From Eucalyptus grandis (Eukaryota; Streptophyta; Magnoliopsida; Myrtales; Myrtaceae), in NCBI RefSeq assembly GCF_016545825.1, contig NC_052615.1:32513516-32577515 (forward strand): DNA of 64,000 bases, in the 5' to 3' direction. The notes beneath the pieces were generated by a model. That model did not search any database. It was not told the origin of the DNA and was given only the letters and a program-made list of their open reading frames with translations. The position numbers and the translations under genes were made by a program. Below are positions 33,041 through 43,751 of this stretch, in pieces (the stretch's first letter is position 1; every line of letters begins with the position of its first letter).

Positions 33041-36000
33041 GCACTCATTTACACAGAGTCTTCATGGGTTTTACTTGTTTTTATAATTTCATGTTTCTTA
33101 TCTTGTCTAGTGTGCTACTTTGTTGTATTTTCCATGCCAAGTACTCTATTGTACAGTTGTAATATTTTGTTTTAAGAACATGAGGCGGTACTCCAAACCA
33201 GCCCGGTGATGCTATCCAACCATGAAAAATTATCATCCAAGAAGAATACTGAGGGCTAGGCTTCCTCATGCTTTCTTCCCCCCAAAGATATATACTTTTG
33301 AAAACAAAAAATGTTTTATTGCCAAAAGCTTTTGTCAAAACAAGATGATAAATTTAATCATGTTTGTCTTTCTGACTCACTCACTTCATGTCTCAGAATA
33401 TCATTCCCGTCCCTTTTGACTTAGTGTGACAGGGGGCTTTTGAAGCAAAGCACATCATGTAAACTCACCGAATTCAAAGACACTCTTCCAAGAAGACAGT
33501 GGGGCGAATAAAAAATTATCCCACTTCAAAGAAGGTAAGTTTTACTCTCTGAATATAATTGTGGAAATGATGTCCTCTCTCTTCTGTTTACAGGAAACAA
33601 AAGATAGGACGTAATAGGTACAGGCATACAATTGGAATCAAACCGTTCCCAAGAGCTCTGTACACTCCACCTTGCTCCTGCCCAACTCCTTCACAAGCCA
33701 GAGCAATATCCTTGCCCCACAATGTGCCTAAGCAACCAGATCTGTGTGGTTTCATCAACGGGACTTCCAGCTTTGACAAGCCCAGAAGCACAAGGAAGGG
33801 ATCTCTTCTCTTTCTTTGAATTGGCTACTGTCAACAGGAAGAAATCCAGACAGTTGAAGCGGTCTCTAGCCCCTATTCAAAATGAGGACCTAGAAACCTG
33901 ACTTCTTATGCAGACGCATGCTCTCGCAAGAAGTAATTGCCATTAGAGAATTGGAGGTTTTGATTGTCCATCTCAGATTCCATAGAAGCTTGAAGTACAT
34001 GACTTTGCTCAATGCTGTTAATGGTCATATAGTCAAAGACATAAGAAAATTCCACAGAAAGAAGGCGTTGAAGATAAATCGACAACCATCAATCATGCAT
34101 ACGTGGCCATGAGTGAGGAAGGCCAATCGAAAGAAATGTCAAACTATGCCAAGATAAAGAGGCCATCACCGACATTCAAATATCTTTAGGAGCTAGCACA
34201 TACAAGCTTTGGAGAAGAGTAATTTGGTATCGTTTCCAATACTCCCCACTCTTTGAATTCACTTCTAACATATTTTCTCCTATTGACAGGAAGCATAGGA
34301 TTCAAGAAACAAGCTTAATGGTTAATTTGGGCAAATCAAATGATCCATATCGATTTACCTAACTTGGTATGAAAGGAAGTGTCGTCCGAGCCGGTTCGGC
34401 TAAATAAAAAAAGCACCCTACGGACACCATCGGCGCCTCTAGCCGAGTGGTATCCGGAAGAAGCAAAAGGTCCGAAGTCGGGGTTCGAATCCCCGACGCG
34501 GCGATAGCCGCTTGGTAAAAAATAATAAAAAATTTTTGCTTCCCTTGCACTTGCAAATTACAAGAGAACAGGTGACCTAACGAAGCAAAAGACATAGGAC
34601 TTCGTGTCCCACTTGCACTTCAAGTCCATCCAATCATCTGCAAACCAATGAAGGGTAATTCGGTATCGTTTCCATTACTCCCACTATCTGAACTCGCTTT
34701 TGACGCATTTTCCCTATTGACAGGAAACATTGGGAATCAAAAAGCAAACTTGATGGTCAATATTGGCCAAGTGAGGTTCGTGGAAATGACCTGCATCAAA
34801 TTCACCTGGCTTCGTGTAAAAGGACGCGTCATCCAGGAGCCAATTCAGAGAATAATCGACCTAACGAAGCGAGGGACGTAGGACTTCGTGTCCCCCTTCA
34901 GGTTCACCCAATCGTCTGCAAACCAGTGAAGGGTAAAGTTGTATCGCTTCCAATTATTCGACTCTTAAAAGAGTTCATGACTAACACATTCTCTCTTATT
35001 TATTGCAGGGTCACCTGACTGTCAAAACACAGATAACAAATCAATGAGAGACATGACAAACTCTCCCAAGCAAAATGGCGTCTCAAATATTGCCAAAGAA
35101 AATGACAGAAAATCTTCAGGCCTTAACTCACATTTGATTTTGGCCAGACTAATTGATCTACTTGCAGGGGCAAAAGCAGAGATGTCCGATCAGATTCCCA
35201 ACCCCGACTGATCATTCATGTGTCATATCCCTAATCAATAGGGACAACTATCGACACCCATTTGCGAATAACCCTTTTGATGTTCAAAATTTAACATATT
35301 TGGAAACACCATTATGTTAACTCCTAAAGTTGTCAATAGGGTCTTTCTTTGAGTCAAAACCATTCACTTGTTTTGAAGAGTTCAAACTCCATCATATTCA
35401 AAATGTTGCATTTCGTTTCCAGATGAATTCTGCATGATGATTTTGTCTGTCTAAGTCACTGATTCCACTTAGGATTATTAGAATAGACAGCTAAGTGAAG
35501 AATACAAGATTGATCGAGCATGCTGGATGAGGCGCATCAGGATGATGAAAGGCAAGCCATATCTTACACACAATCCCCCCATCTATACACTTGTGAGATG
35601 AGTGCAGAAGATTCCATGACTGCAGGGTAAAGAGTTCTCTCGCGAATGGTACGATAACCAAAGCAGTGAGAGGCATTTCATTGCTCACCCCATTGAGCCC
35701 CATACACCGATGAAATTTCTGTCCTATCCTCTCCAAGAACCGCCCCACACTGGGGCAGATCGGAGGTGAAGCAGCATCACAAGGTGAGAAGAGAGATAGA
35801 AATATTCTTGCTCGCACTTGCATCAATCTTTGGGTGTCCTTATTGCATATGAACACTCACGTTAATTTAAGTGCCCTAGAATGACGAAGAGCAATTCTTT
35901 CTCTACGCACTTGTATTCATTGTACAAACCAATTGAGTCTGTAATTTCACCCTCACATGAAGGCAAAACAGAAGTTACCGCCATTTAAGCGGCATAGCCC

Positions 36001-36880
36001 GGAGCGCCTATCAAGATGAAGACTCAAGAGTCTAATAACGGTGCTTCGATTGAACTTGCCTAGGCCGGTTCACTCCAACGACAAGAATAAAAAAAACATG
36101 GGCATAAAAAAGCAAATACACTGGTAAAAGCAAGGTCAATGCCCATAAATGAAGAACTGGAATAAAAATAGGGGCATGAAAAAAGTGTGCCTAGTAAAAG
36201 CAAGGCCAATGCCCCCAGTCAAAAATGCAGCCAAGAAAATGTTCTTGTTGTGGTCCTTAGAACCTCCATTTGACAGTGAGAAGAAAGACTGGTGACAAAT
36301 GCCAAGGCAATCACCAGCTCTACCTTTTTACACATGAATCAAGCCTACATTGCATCCCATTGTAAAAGTCTCTTCGGACTAGGGGCACTTCAATTAACGT
36401 AGGATTTCATATGTCTATAAGTATCGCTCGAAGAAGTACGAGCAAGACTATTCTATCTCTTTTCGCAGGACTCTTGACTTGCAAACCCGGAGATGATCGT
36501 GCAGCACTTCATTCATGAGCCTTGACCTCGACGGTCCCATTTGACGAGCTATTGACCAAGTCTTCATCACAATTTCAACAAAGACCTCTCACATTGGTAA
36601 AGTCGTACCGTTTGCGAGAATACTCGGACCCCTGCTAACATGATGACAGTGAGATAGTGTGGTCCTTATAAATCCTGCATCAATGGTCAGGATAGCCTTT
36701 TCCATGAGAGTGAGCGGAAAGTCCTTTTAGACTGAAAGTCCCTCATCTGGCATGCTCAAGACATCTACATTCTAAATGAAAGTTGTCTTTCAAAATCTTC
36801 CCCAGTGGAAATCAAAAGATGCAGAACTGACAAAATTATCATGCATGAATCTCATTTGAACTCATGAATTTACAGCATAT
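33041..36880 (+). other. Gypsy internal non-coding stretch
   Basis: No retroelement protein motif was recognised in any frame where pol would be expected. It holds diverged direct repeats around 34,230-34,400, 34,645-34,760 and 34,920-35,000; all share TTTTCYCYTATTGACAGGAA-type text or CTGCAAACCARTGAAGGGTA. AAAAGCAAGGYCAATGCCC is repeated near 36,128 and 36,198. Confidence 0.6.
34398..34563 (+). mobile_element. candidate tRNA-derived SINE insertion
   Basis: Compared with the neighbouring repeat unit at about 34,820-34,870, this unit carries about 165 extra bases. They contain a box-A-like TAGCCGAGTGGT (34,440-34,451) and a perfect box B GGTTCGAATCC (34,482-34,492), then a degenerate A-rich/T-rich stretch. 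This looks like a SINE head. No clean target duplication was found. Confidence 0.5.
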
Positions 36881-37530
36881 ACAATCATGTGTGCATATTA
36901 TGCAAATAACAGACATACTCTTATAGATCAGAGATATTGCCAGGTAAGCATATCTCTATCCCCATTTGTCTTAAAGTACCTATCACTGTCCAGGTACTCT
37001 CTTCTTGACATTCGACCTGTTCGAGTTGTCCCCAGAGTATTGATACTTGTAACTGACCAAGTATCCTTTTATCGTTGAATACCTACTGCTGTCCAAATAT
37101 CATTTTGTCTTCAAGTACCAGCCACCGTTCGGATACTCCCTCTTATCGACACTCGACCTGTTCGAGTTGTCCCCAGTATTGATACTTGCGACCAAGTATC
37201 TCTTGGAATACCTACTTTTGCTGTCTAGGTATCCTCATATCGTCAAGTACCCACCGTTGTCCAGGTACTTCCTTTTCATGACACTCAACTTGCCCAAGTT
37301 GTCTCCAAATAATAGCAGTTGTTCAAGCATTCCACTGCTTTGTGTGCCTGCGCCTACCCAGGTATGCTTTCTTACACTTGGACCAACTGAGTGGTCCCAG
37401 GTTGTATCATTAAATACTTGTGTTCATCCAAGTATCCCAGTACTTTGTACACCTGTGGCTATCCAGGTGTTCTAGCCCTTTTGAGTGCTTGCGGCCATTT
37501 AGGTAAGCCTCGTGCTACATTCAAGTTTAT
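36881..37530 (+). repeat. degenerate repeats rich in CCAGGTATCC
   Basis: Loose repeats of a phrase like TGTCCAGGTACTC and CGACCTGTTCGAGTTGTCCCC recur every 30-170 bp. They grade into the sharply defined arrays downstream and probably represent an older, mutated array. Confidence 0.5.
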
Positions 37531-37536
37531 GTTACC

Positions 37537-38043
37537 AGGAGGTGAGAGACCTTCATGAATATCCCAGGTACGTCCTCGATATTCCCAATTACCAGGAGGT
37601 GAGAGACCTTCATGAATATCCTAGGTACGTCCTCGATATTCCCAATTACCAGGAGGTGAGAGACCTTCACGAATATCCCAGGTACGTCCTCGATATTCCC
37701 AATTACCAGGAGGTGAGAGACCTTCATGAATATCCCAGGTACGTCCTCGATATTCCCAATTACCAGGAGGTGAGAGACCTTCATGAATATCCCAGGTACG
37801 TCCTCGATATTCCCAATTATCAGGAGGTGAGAGACCTTCACAAATATCTCAGGTACGCCCTCGATATTTCCAATTACCAGGAGGTGAGAGACCTTTACGA
37901 ATATGGGGGCACACCCTCGATATTCCCAATTACCGTGAGGTGAGAAACCTTCATGAATATCCAAGGTACGTCCTCGATATTCCCACTACCGGAGGTGAGA
38001 AACCTTCACGTATATGCAAGACCCATCCTCGATATTTCCACAC
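37537..38043 (+). repeat. 57-bp tandem array, about nine units
   Basis: Units starting AGGAGGTGAGAGACCTTC begin at 37,537, 37,594, 37,651, 37,708, 37,765, 37,822 and 37,879, followed by two degenerate ones. The central units are almost identical. The period is 19 codons, so the array stays open on both strands (a QEVRDLHEYPRYVLDIPNY repeat on plus). I regard that as incidental. Confidence 0.95.
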
Positions 38044-38425
38044 AAATATCTCAGGTATGCCTTGATTCTTCCTTCAGAGTTTGTACCTGTGATCGTCCAG
38101 GTACCCCCTCGATACTTGTGATCATCCAGGTATCCCCAAATAGTTTGTACCTGTGATCGTCCAGGTACCCCTTCGATGCTTGTAATCATCCAGATATCTC
38201 CAAAGAGTTTGTACATGTGATCGTCCAGATACCCCTTCGATACTTGCAAACGTCCAGGTATCCTCCAAGAGTTCGCACTTGTGATCATCCAAGTACCCGT
38301 CCATTGCCTATGATCAGCCAAATACCCATTTCGACGCCCGCAAAGGCCCAAATATCCTTCAGGTTAGTACTTGTGAATATCCAGGTACTCATTGATATGC
38401 CTGTGAATGTCCAGGTATCTTCCAA
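38015..38425 (+). repeat. 64-bp tandem array
   Basis: The phrase TTTGTACCTGTGATCGTCCA recurs with a 64-bp period (about 38,079, 38,143, 38,207, 38,271). Each unit has two half-repeats around ATCRTCCAGGTAYCCC. The distal units are degenerate. Confidence 0.85.
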
Positions 38426-38429
38426 AATT

Positions 38430-39147
38430 GATGCCCTGAGAAAGGTCGGCGCATCCTCCCGAGAAAGGTCGGGTTCCAACCAGTGTCTTTAACAGAAGTC
38501 AGACACCCCAACAAAACAGATGCCCTAAGAAAGGTTGGCGCATCCTCCCGAGAAAGGTCGGGTTCCAACTGGTGTCTTCGACGAAGTCAGACGCCCCACA
38601 AACAGATGCCCTGAGAAAGGTTGGCGCATCCTCCCGAGAAAGGTCGGGTTTCAACTGGTGTCTTCGACAGAAGTCAGACGCCCCACAAATCGATGCCCCG
38701 AAAAGGTCGGCGCATCCTCCCGAGAAAGGTCGGGTTCCAACTGGTGTCTTCGACGAAGTCGACGCCCCACAAATCGATGCCCTGAAAAGGTCGGCGCATC
38801 CTCCCGAGAAAGGTCGGGTTCCAACCGGTGTCTTCGACGAAGTCGACGCCCACAAATCGATGCCCTGAAAAAGTCGGCGCATCCTCCCGAGAAAGGTCGG
38901 GTTCTAACGGTGTCTTCGACGGAAGTCGGCACCCCACAAATCAATGCCCCGAGGAAGGTCGGTGCATTCTCCCGAGAAAGGTCGGGTTCCAAACCGGTGT
39001 CTTTGACGAGAGGTCGACACCCCAACAAATATGATGCCCGAGAAAGGTCGGGCGCATCTCCCGAGAAAGGTCGGGTACCAACGGTGTCCTCGATACAAAT
39101 CGGCACCCACAAATGAGATGTCCCGAGAAAGGTCGGTGCATCTCCCG
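38430..39147 (+). repeat. 83-90-bp tandem array, nine units
   Basis: Units start with GATGCCCTGAGAAAGGTCGG-like text at 38,430, 38,519, 38,605, 38,692, 38,776, 38,859, about 38,943, 39,033 and about 39,116. Each contains CCCGAGAAAGGTCGGGTTCC twice in part. Lengths differ by small indels, so no frame is maintained across the array. Confidence 0.95.
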
Positions 39148-39430
39148 TCAAGGCGACCGAAGAAAGGTTCGGGTCCTAGACAAATCATGGATTGTTTTAA
39201 CAGCGACCGAAGAATGGTTCGGGTCTGAAAGAGCAGTCTCCCGTCACGGCGACCGAAGAATGGTTCGAGTCCGAGACAAACCACTGATTACTCCAACAGG
39301 CGACCGAAGAATGGTTCGGGTCCTGGAAGAATAGTCTCCCATCAAGGCGACCGAAGAAAGGTTCGGGTCCTAGACAAATCATTGATTGTTTTAACAGGTG
39401 ACTGAAGAATGGTTCGAGCCCTGGAAAAGC
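39148..39430 (+). repeat. 48-50-bp tandem array, about six units
   Basis: GCGACCGAAGAAAGGTTCGG-type units, alternating AAAGG and AATGG versions, recur at about 39,150, 39,200, 39,250, 39,299, 39,346 and 39,396. They form a two-unit higher-order repeat of roughly 98 bp. Confidence 0.9.
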
Positions 39431-39675
39431 AACCTCCTCATATCACCGTAAGATGACGCCTTGATACTTGCCAAAACTCGGGTTCACACCCTATCTCACT
39501 CACTCCCGGTAAGTAACTACGGGTATCTTCTTATCTCTGTCTTAGTATATGCAATGTTATATTGCTCATTTTCTGCATAGGACACTAGGTCCTAAATATC
39601 ATATAATCTATTGCATATATATAGACAAAATTTAGGTATCCGGTTTATCTTTGAATGCAACCTCTGCGAACTCAC

Positions 39676-39694
39676 CTTCAAAGAGGGGCACTGC
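39676..39694 (+). other. Gypsy polypurine tract
   Basis: AAAGAGGGGCACTGC directly precedes the 3' LTR start TGACACC. It is the expected plus-strand priming site. Confidence 0.6.
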
Positions 39695-41682
39695 TGACAC
39701 CTAAAATTTTGGTTAGTTAGGCTTTAATTTCTTTTAATCTTTGTTTTCCTTTTCGGATAATAAACAAAATAAACAACAAAACAAAGAAAAAAACAAAAAA
39801 TAAAACAGCAAGAAAAGCAGAAGCCAGCAGCCCATTTTTCTCCCTCTTTTCCCCCTCCGCATGGGCCTCTACGGCCCACTTTCCTTCTCCTCCGGCCCGG
39901 CCCTTTTCGGTCTTCTTCCTCATTCGTCCGCTCCGCAACACACGCGCAGAGGGCGCGATGCCGGATGAGCGGACGGACGGACGGCGACGCGTGAGAAAGG
40001 GGGGCAGCCGGAGGCTCCGGCGTCGGATAAGAACGTGGGAGGGGCAGGCGCGTCGGATGGGACGCCGGTTCAGCCGGCGGAGGCCGCTTGGCGCACGGGG
40101 ACCGGCGGTCGAAGCTCCGTCGACCGGCTGCCCCTCGCCTATAAATAAGCCCCGTTTCCGACAAAGGGCACGCCGAGAAGGATCGAAGGCGCAGATCCTC
40201 GAAACCTCCCACCGAGACTTGAACGGGGGCCGAGGACGAGCACGCCGAGATCCAAGGTCGGCCGGAGAAGCGGCGCGAGAGACGCGGAGGAAGGAGAAAG
40301 GGAGAGGGATCGAGGTCGCGACCCTTGGACACCCCACCGAGAGACTTCGGGGGCCGAGGGCTCGCGCGGCTTCGGATCTGGGCTTCGCCGGAGTAGAGAG
40401 AGAGAGGGACGCCGGAGAGAGGGGTTCGCGTAAGGTCTCGCCGTCGCCGCCATCTTCGCCCGTGTCGCGCCGTTACCAAGCAGGTATCGCGCTGTCCCCA
40501 TCGCCGTCGCCATCCCCCTTTGCATAGCCCAGTCATCTCCGCCGTCGCCGCCGTCTCCGCCGTCGTCGTCACTAGAGCTCCTCGGCGCCGCGAATTCGCA
40601 AACCCTAGGGTTTGCGATTTTCCGGGTCGCGAAGCGGATCCGGACCCGGAAAATCGGGTAGGGTTCGCGGTCTGTGGGCGGCGGGAGTCGGGTCGGGTGT
40701 TCGGGTCGGATCCGGGTAGGGTTTACGGGGAGTCGGGTCGCGGAGCGGGCTGTCGGGCCGGGTTGTCGGGTCGGGCCGGGTGTCCCCAAACGCCCGGCCA
40801 CGACGTCGTTCATTAAATAAAATATAAAAAAAAAAAGAAAAAGCCGAAAAATCCGAGTCGGGCCATAACGCGGGCCCGTCCGCATTTGGGTCGCCGACCG
40901 GAGGTCGGACCCAACCCGGGATCCGACCCGGGTCGGTTTTATTTTATTATTTTAATATAAAATAATAAATATTTTATTTTCAAAAAAAAAATCAAAAAGT
41001 ATTTTATTTTCAAAAAAATATTAAAAAATGTTTTAATTTCCAGAATATCGAAAAATATTTAAAAATATCGAAAAATGTTTTATTTTCTAAAAAATCGAGA
41101 AAAATCAATAAATAATTTATTTTCCAAAAATATAAAAAATATTAAAAATATTTTATTTTTCGAAAAATCAAAAAAAAAATCAAAAATATTTCACATTTTC
41201 CAAAAAAGCCAAAAATTCAGAAAAAAGCCAAAAAAGACTTGTATTTTTCCAAAAAAAATACCAAAAAACCCCAAAAAATCCCTTTCATGTCCAAAAAATT
41301 AGAAAATGACTCAAAATGTTTTCCTCCCAAAAATGCATGGAAAATCCCTCAAAAATCCAAAAGCCTTAGGGTTTAAACAAGATTAGGTACCGAAAGGGCA
41401 TTAGTGATTAACTAGTGTAATCAAGTCCCCGATCCTAATTTCTCTGGTTGCGCAGGAGCAAGTATTTCTCCCGATACTTCGCTTGGGTTTCTAATCGACC
41501 CACCCCAAACCGATTAGTGGCGACTCCATTTTAAAAATTGATTTATAGGTTAAAAACTCAAACTATTAAAGTCGTGAATTGGTGGACTTGGGAGAGTCCG
41601 GGCTTAATAAATTCAGCCGAGCCATTAGCCTCTTTAGGCGCTCGTACCCGATGCGGGCGCCAGAAAAAAAGAGGTCGCGACA
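39695..41682 (+). repeat. Gypsy 3' LTR, about 1.99 kb
   Basis: It matches the 5' LTR along its full length and ends GGTCGCGACA directly before the GCCCC duplication. The TATA box is at 40,140 and the telo-box palindrome at 40,598. Differences from the 5' LTR are dominated by short indels. Confidence 0.9.
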
Positions 41683-42950
41683 GCCCCAAACGCATATGTC
41701 ACAATTCAGATTCTCGAATAGATGCATCTAACGTCTCCATAGCGAAATTTGTCACTGTCTCACCTTGAAGCTCATATAGGCTATTGTGCTTGATTCCTTT
41801 CATTATTATCAAACCACCTTGAACAATTTTCAGAATTCCATACTGTGAAATATATCGATACCTAGCTAAATCCAGGGCACTCAAGGAAATTAAGCTCTTC
41901 CTCAACTTTAGAACATGCCTCACTCTAGTCAATGTCCTCACAATACCATCATGTATTCTGATTTTAACATTGCCAACACCGATGACATCGCATTCGGCAT
42001 TGTTCCCCAACCGCAATTTACTATTATCCATGCATTGATAAATAATAAATCGGTTTCTATTTGGTGTAGCATGAAAAGAACAACCAGAATCCCATAATTC
42101 ATCCATCAAACGATGAATAATTAGTGATAGACAAGACATAATCAGCATTATCTGCTACAGCTGCAACATTATCTATAAAATTAACTATAATTCTCTTACC
42201 CTTCTCATTCTTTAGCTTAAAGCAATTCCTTCTAAGATGCCCTCTCTTGCCACAGCTCCAACAAACAACATCACCGGTCTTAGACTGACTACACATGTTC
42301 ATATTAGTACTACTCTTACCCACACGTGTTCTAGATTTTCCTCTATTTTCACCTACTAAAGCAATAAATACGGGTTCGCTAGATTCTCTTCTACGAATAT
42401 CTTTGGTCAGAATCAAATCTCGGACCCCATCAAACGTCAAACTTGTTGATCCAAAGGAATTACTAACGTCAGTAACATTAGTATTCTAACTATCAGGCAA
42501 TGAGGATAATAGAATCAAAGCACGTACCTCATCTTCAAAGTCAATCTCAACTAAACTCAATTGACTAACAATCACATTAAATTCATTAATATAATCTACA
42601 ACTGACGCACATTCGCTCATGTTCAAATTAAAAAGGCATCACATCAAATAGACTTTGTTGATCGTAGAGGGCTTCTCGTACATATTTGAAACGGCTTGCA
42701 TCAAATCAGCAGTGGTCTTCTCCTTCACGATGTTAAACGTGACGTTACGAGCTAACGTTAGCCGAATAACACCCATAGCTCGTCTATCCAGCAAATCGCA
42801 ATCAACTTGCATAATCTTCTCTGGTTTCTTTCCATATAAGGGCAGGTACAGTTTCATCTGGTAAAGATAATTTTCAATCGGCATCTTCCAGAAACTAAAA
42901 TCCTTCCCATCAAATCTGTCGATTCTCACTTTTACTTCTTCTATCGCCAT
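41683..42950 (-). pseudogene. Copia gag-protease remnant, internal copy 1
   Basis: Starting at ATG 42,950, the protein begins MAIEEVKVRIDRFDGKDFSF, typical of Copia gag. A zinc knuckle CWSCGKRGHLRRNC lies near 42,230-42,270 with all metal ligands present. The protease start ELWDSGCSFHATPN lies near 42,080 with its catalytic Asp kept. The piece ends in GAG-pre-integrase sequence at the Gypsy insertion. Frameshifts occur between gag and knuckle (about 42,490-42,640). Confidence 0.85.
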
Positions 42951-42977
42951 CAATTCGCTTCAACTCAGTGAAGTCTG

Positions 42978-42989
42978 GCTCTGATACCA
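42978..42989 (-). other. Copia primer-binding site, internal copy 1
   Basis: On the minus strand TGGTATCAGAGC follows the LTR end by two bases. It is the standard Copia site complementary to plant initiator Met tRNA. The same site serves internal copy 2 at 46,335-46,346. Confidence 0.85.
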
Positions 42990-42991
42990 AT

Positions 42992-43751
42992 TGCTGCGAA
43001 AAGCGAGCGATCGAACAATAATATAGATAGTTAAAGAAAATAAATCGGACACCAGATTTATATGGTTAGACTTACGTCCACGGAGAGAGCAGCGACGAAT
43101 TTCACTATATATTAAGCGATATAAAGAGATTACATACTCGAGTCACTCAAATACTCTCTCGGTGTTTCTCAAGCCCCAACTATACCCAATAACGCACGCG
43201 GTGTTTAGCCTTAAAATTCGTCATGAAATAATCTCTCAATCTCACGAAGGAATTACACGCAAATCTTACCACAAAATTTAATTAGCTTGAACACTAAATC
43301 TTCTTGGATGTAATTTACAAACAAGAATGACAAAGAAAATTTCTTCCAAGCACTCGACGACGAGACGGCGTTTCAAGACCAATTCTTCATGATCAACCTC
43401 CACCCATGAACAAGCCTTGAGAATTGATATATAATCCACCACCAGAGAAGTCCACACGTGAGGGAAACCGAATTAGCTAGGATTCGGTCAACCCAAGCAA
43501 AAGTTGGACTTTCCTTTGTAGTTATCTTGCTAATTTAAACCAAAATATCTCTCTCTATATTTTAAACAAAATCCAAGTCCAAGTCAAAGTTGGACTTTCC
43601 TAATTTAGTGGCCAAATTCTCTAACGCAGATTCGAATTTTTGGAAGTTGATCTTCGGATCTTCTTTGCTCAATTTTGAACATTCGCAAGATATCCAATTC
43701 GGAATATTCAAAACTTTCACATTGGGCTTAAACTTGAGACATATCCTAACA
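42992..43751 (-). repeat. Copia LTR b (central, shared LTR)
   Basis: It acts as the 5' LTR of internal copy 1 and the 3' LTR of internal copy 2. The boundary TGTTAGGATATGTCTC is at 43,751 and a purine tract is next to it at 43,752-43,764. The inner end reads CGCAGCA where LTR c reads CGCAACA. Confidence 0.9.

Larger units (their letters stand above)
26105..41682 (+). mobile_element. Ty3/Gypsy-type element, about 15.6 kb, gag-only (no visible pol)
   Basis: The two LTRs (26,105-28,084 and 39,695-41,682) flank an internal region of about 11.6 kb. The empty site is seen in the second Copia copy near 45,040 (CCAATGTGCCCCAAACGC), giving a GCCCC duplication (26,097-26,101 and 41,683-41,687) plus three extra bases at the left border. 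Inside are a primer-binding site, a large first ORF, a gag-like region, about 4 kb without coding signal, four tandem arrays and a purine tract. No protease, reverse transcriptase, RNase H or integrase motifs were found, so it is non-autonomous. A Tat/Ogre-like origin is an inference from size, layout and repeats. Confidence 0.85.

Noticed and set aside
37537..39430. Repeat arrays considered as a CRISPR array
   Set aside because: Units are contiguous tandem repeats without unique spacers, inside a eukaryotic retrotransposon, with no cas genes.
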